Of a stretch of 44,404 nt of DNA, positions 6,555-16,800 are shown piece after piece. This DNA is from a virus. Position numbers and translations under genes: made by a program. Position 1 is the first letter of the stretch. Each line of letters starts with the position of its first letter. The DNA is taken from positions 1 through 44,404 of the IMG/VR virus record IMGVR_UViG_3300017757_000024; one strand, given 5' to 3'. Under the pieces are notes generated by a model. The model saw only the letters and a program-made list of their open reading frames with translations, had not been told where the DNA came from and searched no databases.

Positions 6555-6951
6555 TTGATTTTTCTTTAAATTTCCTTTTTTCTTTATTGTAATCAGCTTT
6601 CTTTTTCTTACACCCATCACATCTACATCCATTTCTATAGGCTGTCAGGGATGGACAAGGTTTACCTGGCCTACCCCTTGAAGCTGCGTAGTTACATTTG
6701 GAGTGTGAGAACGCTATATTATCTAAGTTAAAAAATAAATCAACAGGATCTTCAGAATCTAGCCATGGAATTTTATGCTCTAGAGTAAATAAATCTATAT
6801 TATTAATCTCTGCACCACATTGGTAACACCAATTTAAGTCTAGTTTTTTTGCGAAGTCAAATAATACTGATTTTTTTAACCTATGAGATGCAGTTCCAGG
6901 ATCCATTCCTAACTGTTTTTTCTTTTTCTTCTTGGCGTTAGTTAGGCTCAT
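6538..6951 (-). CDS. HNH-type endonuclease
   Basis: 137 aa. A basic N-terminus is followed by the HNH core: CYQC (42-45), LEHKIPW with Glu58-His59, FNLDNIAFSHSKCN with Asn/Asp75-78, His83 and Cys86. A second Cys motif CRCDGC (109-114), preceded by LTAYRNG, then lies before a basic tail; this TAYR-GCRC--C module is often attached to phage HNH proteins. The fold should bind zinc and cut DNA. It could be a packaging-associated HNH nuclease or a homing-type enzyme; it is not next to the terminase here, and neighbouring genes show no intron scar. Its ATG overlaps the stop of the upstream 81-aa gene by 4 bp. Confidence 0.8.
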   Translation of the reverse strand: MSLTNAKKKKKKQLGMDPGTASHRLKKSVLFDFAKKLDLNWCYQCGAEINNIDLFTLEHKIPWLDSEDPVDLFFNLDNIAFSHSKCNYAASRGRPGKPCPSLTAYRNGCRCDGCKKKKADYNKEKRKFKEKSNEKKL

Positions 6952-7193
6952 CTAGGTTTCTTAGGAATCTTCTTCCTTCCACCTTCGTTTTCCATACCTC
7001 TATTGGTAGATTTCCTTATTACTTTTACAAATTTTTTTCTTGGACCATTTGGGTGGTGAACATCCATCCCATCTCCTTTTGATACTCTGCCTGCTTTCTC
7101 TAGTTTTCTTCTGGACCTATTTCTAGCTGCTCGATCTTTCTTAGATTTATCTGAGCTTTGAAACTTTTTATATTCTTTTTTGTAATCTCTCAT
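6948..7193 (-). CDS. Small basic HNH-related protein
   Basis: 81 aa, very basic (KKDRAARNRSRRKLEKAG). The central DVHHPNG (about 44-50) is the first histidine motif of a small HNH-like family, and VKVIRKSTNRGM supplies the conserved N-R segment. The cysteines of classical zinc HNH proteins are missing. Such short proteins occur in many aquatic phages near HNH or structural genes and are annotated as HNH or unknown. It overlaps the downstream HNH gene by 4 bp, so the two are probably translated together. Confidence 0.6.
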   Translation of the reverse strand: MRDYKKEYKKFQSSDKSKKDRAARNRSRRKLEKAGRVSKGDGMDVHHPNGPRKKFVKVIRKSTNRGMENEGGRKKIPKKPR

Positions 7194-7206
7194 GATTTGT
7201 AAAGAA

Positions 7207-7241
7207 AACTGGGGACAATCCTTGCCCCCAATTTACCAGTT
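7207..7241 (-). terminator. Hairpin terminator after the lysis gene
   Basis: On the leftward strand, AACT ... GGGG (7225-7229) pairs with CCCC AGTT (7207-7214), with an 8-nt bulge on the 5' side and a 10-nt loop, followed by TTTTCTTT. It lies between the DUF5675 gene and the small HNH-related gene and would end most of the late transcript. The U tract is interrupted by one C and the bulge weakens it, so read-through into the last three genes is likely. Confidence 0.5.
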
Positions 7242-7304
7242 AAAAACTTCAATTATGATTGTTTTTGAAAACACACAATTAAATATAGTGAAAAATTGTT
7301 ATAC

Positions 7305-7805
7305 TTATGCAATATCCCTGTAAGTTATTAACACTTTCTTGTTAATAATCAGGTTTTTTACTATCATTTCGTATATACGCTTGTACGCTTGGGTTGATTT
7401 ACCTATAAAGCCATTCTTTATTAGCTGGTTGTTCTCTTGGCTGTCACCAACGAGTAAGCACCCTGCAGTGTGTTCATCAGTATTTCCACAATGAATGAGA
7501 ATATAATCAAACCCAGGAACGCTAGTAATATGGAGCATACCCCTGTGCATACTGCCAAATCTCTTAGTGTATTTTTGGTGGAAACCACCCACTGTTCGTA
7601 ACTTGATCTCGTAGGTACCTTCTGGTATGCGAGTCTCACCCATAACTTTTTCGTCTCTTTTTTCATCTTCTAATGTATAACATAAAAATTTTCTTTTACA
7701 CCTAAAACCTTCTCCATGTGGATTATTTGCAGTGTCATTCACCTCAAATAGCATGCCACTAGTAGAGTCTTGTTCACTTGATATTCTTAAAACTTCTAAT
7801 TTCAT
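7305..7805 (-). CDS. DUF5675-family protein, candidate endolysin
   Basis: 166 aa. The order of conserved blocks fits DUF5675: LEVLRISSEQDSTSGMLF at the N-terminus, LCYTLEDEKR, GETRIPEGTYEIKLR, GML-IT-VPGFDYILIHCGNT (His105, Cys106) and HTAGCLLVG (Cys116). The H-C-G-N and GC pair recalls the active-site layout of L,D-transpeptidase-like folds, although the fold is not proven here. In Bacteroidota phages this domain commonly occupies the lysin position, and no other free lysozyme or amidase gene is visible. Its start overlaps the giant gene's stop (ATGA). Role in peptidoglycan cleavage is inferred. Confidence 0.7.
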   Translation of the reverse strand: MKLEVLRISSEQDSTSGMLFEVNDTANNPHGEGFRCKRKFLCYTLEDEKRDEKVMGETRIPEGTYEIKLRTVGGFHQKYTKRFGSMHRGMLHITSVPGFDYILIHCGNTDEHTAGCLLVGDSQENNQLIKNGFIGKSTQAYKRIYEMIVKNLIINKKVLITYRDIA

Positions 7806-10800
7806 TTTTCTAATAATTCATTATATTCTTGTAATTGACTTTCAGATAATACTTTTTTAAGCCAAATGTCCCAATCTAATTGTTCTATAGGAACTGATTT
7901 ATCCCTTCTTTCTAGTATATCTATAATTGCCTGAGACAACCTAGCGTTCTCCATAGTTGTTCTGCTAGCCTCAAATTCTAACATTGTTTCATCTAAAGGT
8001 GTATTAGGGTCATCTTCAACAGGGGTTGTTTTTCTAGGTGGTTCAGCAAATATATTAATCTCCTGTTCTTCTAGTCCTAATACTTTTGAAAGATAATATA
8101 GTTTCTCTAAATATTTTAAGTTTCTTATAAGCTCCTTTTTTATTAATTCAGGGTCTCCCTCATATTTTGGGTCTAATCCCCTTATATTGTTCATTACATC
8201 TTGAGTTCTATAATAAGCAGCTTGCCCCACATTGGTTTCACCAAATCTAATACCAGCAAACGTACCTATTACCTCATGTTTTAAACTAGCGTCAGGATCA
8301 AAAAATCTTTCTATTGTTTTAGCAACACCAGGCCTTACCTCATAAAGTATATGCCCAAACATAGAATATATTTTATTGTAATCACTAGTATTTTCTGGAT
8401 ATATTCTTTGACCATTAGAATCTACTCCAGTAATTGCCTCTTCTACTGCTCCTGCTAAAACATCAGTTCCAAGGAATGGGTCAAAAAGGGCTGATAAAAC
8501 TGGGCTACCACCAAATAAGCCCATAATAAAGTTTCTATCTTTTGTTGGGTCGTCCTCAGGTGGATTAAATATTGAATTTGCTATATCGTATAAAAACCCA
8601 TGAGATAGGTTGTCATGTATATTCCATGAGTACCATACTCCACCCTCAGGGTTTGATATTGGTACTAGGGTTCCAAACTCGTTCCATGGTGCTCCAATAA
8701 ATTTTAAGGCTTCAGCTATTTTTTTATCTAAAGAATAGTTTTCTTCGTCATCAAATCCCACTAGGGACATTATACCAGAGACAGCTAATTTTGTAAGAGT
8801 TGGCATAGCAACTAAATTAATTATTGTTCCTGTCATTCTAGCTGCCCCTCTTTTTACAAGAACTGGATTACCAGATGCTAACTCTCCTTTAGCTATCTTT
8901 ATAGTCATCATACTTGTTCTTATCACCTCAGCAGGGAAGGAGACAAACGAACCAACAAGTGGATTTACTCTAAGTTTTTTAGCTAAAAGTGGAACTGCTG
9001 AATAATTTGGGTAAGTATTTCTTATAACGTATCCTGCTCTTTTTATTGCCTCTTGCCTGCTCATGCCTGCTTTTTCTGCTGTCTGCATTTCTTGCAAGAA
9101 ACCAGTAACCTTCCATACTACATCCTCAAATCTATATGCACCCTCAACACCCCTTTGTATTTTTCCAAGCACACTTTTGTTTGCAGTTTTATTTATTGAC
9201 TCAAAGAAACTTCTTTCACTTCCATCTGATCTTAATAAGTCTTTTATTTCTTCTAGTCCAACAGTCTCATCTATCATTCCCTCCTCTATCATACTCTCCC
9301 ATAAGGCACTTTGTTTAGCATTACTAGATTTTCTGAATATATTAGTAGCAATACTCCAAGCATCTGTTGTATTCTTTAATGTAGAGAAATTAATGTGACC
9401 ATTCATTACAGCAAAACCAACATTAGCTGTAAAGTTTCTAACGTGTGTTACTGGATTATATACAGTAAGACCTAATTTAGTGTAACCAAGAAACTTCATA
9501 TAGAATTTAAGGGCTGTATTAGTATTTCTTTGTGCCCCCTCAATTTGTGCGTATATATCTTTGGTTACAGAGTATGTTTTTCCATCTACCTCTATTGTTT
9601 CAGTTAATTTTTTTTGTAAATCTGGAGTTGTAGGTATCCCCTCTATTATAAACTTACCATTTCCTGCAGCCATTAATGTTTTTACAACGTCATTTCTATA
9701 TGTAGTTAGCTCTACGCTATTTATCATTTGCTCAGCAGTGTGTGCAAAATTCCATGATGGATTCTCTATTTCTCCTAGAAACTCAACAATCTCCTCTGGC
9801 ATATCCTTTCTTTTCTTGAATATTTTATTACTTGGTTTATTTATATGAACTGCTCTATTATAAACTGTACTATTATTGCCAGACCTAAATACCTCTAAAA
9901 CCTCTTGTTGAACCATGTTCATTGTAACTTTTTTTGGCTTTGTATCTATTTGTTTGTTATTATATTGCTCTAATTCTCTGTCATACTTTTCTTGTAATTG
10001 ATTTCTAACAAATGTTGTTACCCTACCAATGGTTGTCGCAGAATTATAAAACTCTCCCTCACCTGCTTCTTTAGCCATTTCAATGGCGTTCATTTGTTTT
10101 TTAACATAATCCATATCATGATGAGCTCTATATTGCTTCATAAGATATATACTCTTATTTGCCAGCACAGTTCCTGCCAACTCCCCTTGAACAACACCTT
10201 GATTTATTAAACTTTGACTTAAAGCATCAATCATTTCTCTTGCATTTCTAACAGCGTCTGCTAACTCTGGGTCAGATTCTAAGTTTTTTACTTTAGTTTT
10301 TCCTCTGTGGTTATCTCTTAATTCCTTTATCCTAGAGTTTATTTCATTTATTTTACTTTGTCTTATTCTCAAAGGGTTAAAAGAGCTAACTTGTTCATCA
10401 GTCATACCTTTGGATAAATTATCTATTTGTGACTGTAGTATAGATATTTCATTTTTAAGAGAAGTAATTAGTGTAGCTGGATCAGTTAGTGCATCATTTA
10501 CTTGCTCTAATGTAAAAGTATCATTATTGTCTATTGCTTTTTGTAATGTTTCTTGTGCAGCTTTTACAGCCTCTATCTTTGCTTTTCTTCTACCCAACAT
10601 TTCTCTTTGTCTGTTGTAAGCATCAAAGCCACCTGGTCCTGATGGTGTAAGCCATTTTTGAATAAAGTCTGTAGCAAAACTAACTTTACCATTGTACATT
10701 TGGTGCACATACTCCATGTCAGGATCTATTCCTTCATCAACCTGAAAAGATGGTAAATTAATTCTAGTGCTTGCAGCTTTTACTTTATTGGTTATATCTA

Positions 10801-13800
10801 TAGAATTGTGAGCCTCTCCATTTATATTTGTAACTGTTGGCCCTGCAGACTTATCTATACTTGATGTAACATCTCTAATTACATCAGGTATTGTTTCGTT
10901 AAAGAATGTTTGTTTTGGTCCATCAAAATTTTGACCTGGCTTAAACGCTAGTCCATCAAAACCCAAGTCAGATGAGTACCTTACAAGCCTTCTAACTATT
11001 GGCTCTATGTTAGATGACATTTCATTATCAGGTGCTACAACATCTTCTACTAACATTATACTATTACCATCCTCATCTATTTTTTTAGTGTACCTTACAT
11101 TACCCAGGTCATATAAAGGATTAGATATTTTTATTTCACTATCGCTTATTTCTTCAACCTTTGTTTTGTTCAATGTTATATAATCCTCTAAGGCCTCTTT
11201 TGGTATTAAGTCATCAGCGTATAGTCTCTCTGCTGATTCTAGGAAATTATTCATTCCTAAGAACTTTAAGTCCTCAACTATATTTTCATCACCAACCATT
11301 TTTAAATTATCCATCCATTGTTTTGGGGTACCCCTATTAATGGTGGAGTGCTTGACTGCGTCTAAAGCATTTGAATGGTTTGATTCATCTATTTGAAAAG
11401 TAGGTTTTCCATCAACGTCTTCACTTCTGTAATCTTCATCTATATTTATTTCCTTTCCTTTAGGTATGGTAGATTGGAATCTGTTTTTAACATCCTCTAT
11501 ATTGCTCATGTCCTCTATAGAAATCTTTAATGGATTTTTATTAACATTAACTCCAAAGAACTCTAATATTTTTTTAGCAAACTCTTTTGCTTTATTCAGT
11601 GCTGTTTGATCGTTTTTAAATTGGTCAAGACCAGCATCACCTAAATACTCAGCTAAGGCCTCCTCAACAGCGTCATCTGTATTATAACTTCCATCCTCGT
11701 TTCTTACAGACATTACACCAAACTCCATATAGGTAGTGTCTCTATTTGGCCTTTTTTGAGTTTCTAATGTTTTAGATATATCATTCCACAATTTAGTTAT
11801 AGGACCCTTTCCCTTTTCTGCCTGCATTGCCCTCTTTATTATTTGTACAAATGGGTGAGCTGCCTCATGAAAAACAGTGTTACCAGATGCCTTATCTAGA
11901 TTAATATGTATCTCTCCATCACCCATTAATATAAAGCCTTTACTATTCATTTTAGCATAAGCCTCTTGTCTAGTCATACCAGACTTTCTTAAATCATTGT
12001 ACATGCTGTCACTATCATTATGTACAATTACATCTAGACCTAATGGCCCAAGAATCTTATCAATCATTTTAAGAACAGTTGCCTTTCTTTTATTCGCTGC
12101 ACCACCTGCAGCTTTATGAGTAGCTGCTCTTTTCTTTAAATCTTTTCTATCTTCTTTATTATTCTTATATCTATCTCCCTTTTTATTAGTTTGTTTTTTC
12201 TCTATCTCTTTGCCTTTTTTCTCAGCTTCTTTTCTGTAGTTTTCCTGTGCCTCCTTTTCTGCTTCTATTTGTGACTCTTCCTCTATAATAGCATCAACCT
12301 CAGCCATATCTATCACAGATGTATCTTTTTTGGATAACATTTCGTTTATTAAATTTTCTGTAGCTACATCTGTAAGTATATCAGGGTCATTTAATAGATT
12401 GACACCCTTAATGTTAGATACTTCATTATTAAATTCAGACTGTGTAATTTCTCCATTGTCTAATTTCTTCTTTAATCTTTTAAATTTATTTTTAGCAATT
12501 TTTGATTGCCTATCTGTTAGGTTTGGATCTGTTACAACCATAGACTCTAGGTCCCCATCTTCGTTTTTAATCATACCAACAATATCTTGTTTTGGGTTAT
12601 TGTTAACAGATATTTTACCCTCAGGGTTTATAGTAAATGATGATCCTGTAGCCTTTATTCCATGGGTTTTTAGTATTTGGTTTTGAGTTGCTGACCCCTT
12701 TTTGTTCCTTACAACAAAGTCTCCTTTAGGTGTCTTAACCACTATGTTACCATCAGAGTCTCTCTGTAATACTCCTTGCTTACCTTTATAGGTAACATTT
12801 TTACCTATTACATCTTTTATTTTAGAACTATCGTTAATAGGTGTTATTTGTTTGGAAGTTGTTCCATCAGCCTCTCTAATACTCTTAACTTCACTGTCTT
12901 TGGGAGCTCGTTTAGTCTCACTCTCAATCCCAGGGGCAGATTTTCCTGATTCTTCTCTAATTGTGTCCTTGATGTGTTTCTCAAGGTCTGGGTCTGTTTC
13001 TTCATTTATTGTAGGTTTTATTTGTTGAACTTCATTTAATAATTCTTTATGCAAAGAGAGTAATCTACTTTCTTCTTTTGTTTTGTTTTCTATTTTTTCT
13101 AATCTATCTACCTCTAGCTTTAGTCCTCTAACAGTGTTTTTATACTCCTCAGTTCCCCACTCTTTTTTATTATTTCTATGTCTAATTACATTTTTAGATG
13201 CTGGAGACATGTTCTCAGGACTAACCCCTAAGTCTCCAAATTCACTTGGTTCAGCCATTACATCTGCAACACTTTCTCCATTTAGTAGCCTTTCTAATTT
13301 TCCATCTATATCAGATATAGTGTCTTTTACTCGTTTTTGAATTTTAGGATCTTTATGACCTTGAAACGCCTCTAAGTGTTGTTTATGCTCAAGGAGATTC
13401 ATAATATGTAATTTCTGCCCATCTTTTAGGTCTTTATCTGATGTAGCTATTAAATTATCTGTTTGTTGGAATAGGTTTTTAAACTTATCTTTAATCTCAG
13501 CTGCCTTCTCTTTTGTTAATTCTATTGTGTTACCTTCCCAGTAAAAGTTTTTAGTTCCAACTAGGTTATCTAAAGAGTTAAAGAAAACATCTTGATTTTC
13601 ATAACCATAAAATAAAGCCTCTTGTTGTAATCTACTTTTAAACCCTTTAAACCTCATTTCAGTTGTCCCACTAGCACCACCTAGTGCTGCCCCTATAGTA
13701 AAAGAATCTTTGTACTCATTCCAATTTCTGGTTAAATCAAAATCTCTACCATCTTGAGTGTAATTGTAACCAGCATTAATTAATCTTGCGACCTCTAACT

Positions 13801-16800
13801 CTGCTACTTCTTGTAATCCCTCAGTACCAGCATTTCTTGCTATTACGCTAGTATTATATTTAAAAGAGTTAAAAAGTGCTCTACGACCACTAACTAAGGA
13901 TAGGTTTTTCCAGGCTGTAGTATATTTTTTTGGATCAAGCCAAGTACTGAAACCTTTACCAAAACCTATATTTGGGTTAATTAATTGAGTAAGACTAACA
14001 ATCATAGTTTGTGCTCTCGCATAATCATCAGCCTCTGCAAGATTCCCACCAATATCATCTAAATAAGCACGTCTAAATTCACCATATTGCTTAACATTAT
14101 ATGACCCCATCATGGTTCCTTTAAATAGCCAATTTTTTGCTTTTTTAGTTTTTCCAAGTGCAGAAACCCTTCCTGCTAACAATATATCAGCAGCTAATCC
14201 CATTCCACTTTGCCCTAAAGAGTTCCACCAAGCATAATTGTTGTCATCTAATTCTACATTGTATTTACTAGGGTCTTGTGAAAATTTTTGAATAAGATGT
14301 TGAGCAATAGGACTGCTCATTGGGACTAATACGTCATCTGATGTCATAACCTGTATTGGAGTTACTCCATCTTCACTCAACACAATTTTAAAGTCTTTAT
14401 CAAAATCATTCTTATGAATACCATCTGGAGTTGTTCTTCCCTCTTCTGAATCTGATGTTATGTTTACAAATTGAAACTCGCTTCCTAGTTTTAATATAGA
14501 TGGAGTCATTAATATTGAATCATAATCTTTAGTAAATTGCCAGGTATCTGACATAGCATCTGTCCAGTCGTATTCAGCGTCATTAGTAAATACACCTTTC
14601 ATCCAGTTTGGGGTATCAGCAAATATATTTCCAAGATCTCTTTCCATGCCCTCAACCCACCTAAGGGCTCCCCATAACTGCCCATCAGAATAGGCTTTGT
14701 CCCATGCTATCTGTTGTTTTTCCACACCTTTCATAAAGTTTCCCCACAACATATTTCTGTCCATTAGTTTTGATCTCCATTGTGATCCTGCATTATAAGT
14801 CTCCATTATTCCTGAATACTGCTTAATAATATCTCGTTCATGAAAGTCACCACGCTGTTTTAACAATGGAACATATATATCTTCATTAAAACTTTGTATT
14901 TGTGTAACTAGCTTATTATAATCCTCTATCTGCATGTCAGTCATGTTCTCAGTATCAGGAATCATCATTCCATCTGAGTCTAGTTTGGTTGGAAACTTTG
15001 AAAGCATATCAATTTGCTTATTAATCCAATCATCAGCAACTATTATTTGCTCCCCAAGAGTTTCTGCCTCTTTCATTATACCTGTCTTCTCTAAGGTTTT
15101 ATCCATAGAATTTAATGCATTATTCATAGATCCTGCGAAATACTCATACGCCCTAGTCTCTAAATTAGTTCTATACATTGAACCTTGTATTTGTAGTTTT
15201 TCCTCAGTCATACCACCAAGGCCAACACCAGAATCAAAAGCTAAAACAGTGGGGTCCCCTGAAAAATATTTCCACCTAATATAATCCATATCAGTTATAT
15301 TGCCCTTACTATCTCTAGGAAGTGTGGCTATAAATTTCTCCATCATGTACGAGCCAACAGCCAGTTGGTCTGCCTCATCTTTACTTACCACTTTCTGTAG
15401 AGGATTAAAAGATGGGTCAGTGGCACTAACTCCATAATCCCCATCGAATTGCTCTGGAGCCTCTTCTTCTTGTTTAGTAATATATTTCCTTGTTGCAACC
15501 CCCTCTCTATACAGTGTTCCAGAATCCATTGGGTTATCTACATGGGTAACAGTAAAATCATAAGAACCTTGTGATAAATAATTTTTAAACTCCTCATCAC
15601 CTTTCCAGAATGTTTTGCTTTCATTAAAATTACCATCCAAATCAGACAACTCACCATTTTTATTTAGAACCACATTAAAACCATCTCTTTCATGATTTAA
15701 TATTTCACTAAGCTCTTCTGTTATAATGGGGGGAAGGCCCTCTTCTTGTCTCAATTTATTTATTTTATACAGTGAGTTAAATTCATTTTCTGTATTTAAA
15801 TCCCAGGTAGTTACGACTTGAGTTTGTTGTAACTCTTGATTTTTAATATTTAAATCTTCTTTACTTTTTGATTCTTCTAGGGTTTCTAGTCTGTAGTTGT
15901 TGTTTCCTTCTAAAAAATCTTCTGTTAAAGCATCAGGATTTTCATGAAATAGTTCAATCAATTCTGCGTCCATGCCATCATTAGCTAATAATGGGTTTAC
16001 TCCATCTTCTCCTTCAGTAAGTATTGCTCCTGATGGGGTGTATAGATATTGCATTTTTCCACCAGCAGCGTCTTTTCCAATATACGCCCAACCTCTTGAT
16101 AAGGCTTCTGAATATTTTTTTCTTAGCTTAACATCACTTATTCTAACACCCCCAATAAACTCTCCACTGGCACTATAAGATCCTGTAAGTTTAGAATTAA
16201 TTTCATCTCCTAAATATGGAAAATCATATCTCCTTGAATATATTTTAGCAAACTCAGGGTTATTGGCTATATAATCAGGTAACTCCTCTTCACCAGGTAT
16301 ATTCAAATAATCTATGTTATCCATTATATCAGGATCCTCTTCAATCATTTTGATTAACTCCTTTTTGGTTATAATTTCATCGTCTGAGATAGCTATATAT
16401 TGATCGCCTGTTTCCATATTTTTTGTTTTGGCTAACTCCTCTCTTTTTACTGTCTCAATGTAATTAGGATTGTTTTGGTAGTCATCTCCCCAAACTTTTG
16501 CTGGATTAAAACCAATGCTACCACCCTTGTAATATTGCCATGGTATATTATCTAACATGGTTAAGGCGTGATTCTGTAGGTTCTCTGGAGACGTGCCATC
16601 AGCATTTGGGTTATTAAATAATATTTCATTTTTTATTAAATCATATCCTAGTATTTTTTCTTCTAAACTTTCTACAGATGAGTCATCACCCTTATCTTGA
16701 CTACTTTTGATTTTAATATTTTTAGCTTTAGGGTACTTATCTAAAATAGTATTAGCCTCACTAGTTTTCCCTTCAGCTAATAACCTTCTATAGTTTGTTG

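Noticed and set aside
7421-7666. Leftward 81-aa frame with a hydrophobic segment inside the DUF5675 gene as an embedded holin or spanin
   Set aside because: It has a tempting membrane stretch, but it lies wholly inside a conserved gene, and a clear holin exists at 5603-6013; overlap by chance is more likely.
11990-12040. DSDS near the zincin segment as an RNA polymerase catalytic loop
   Set aside because: crAss-like RNA polymerases need a DxDxD-type loop with flanking conserved blocks; only NDSDSMYND is present with no supporting motifs.
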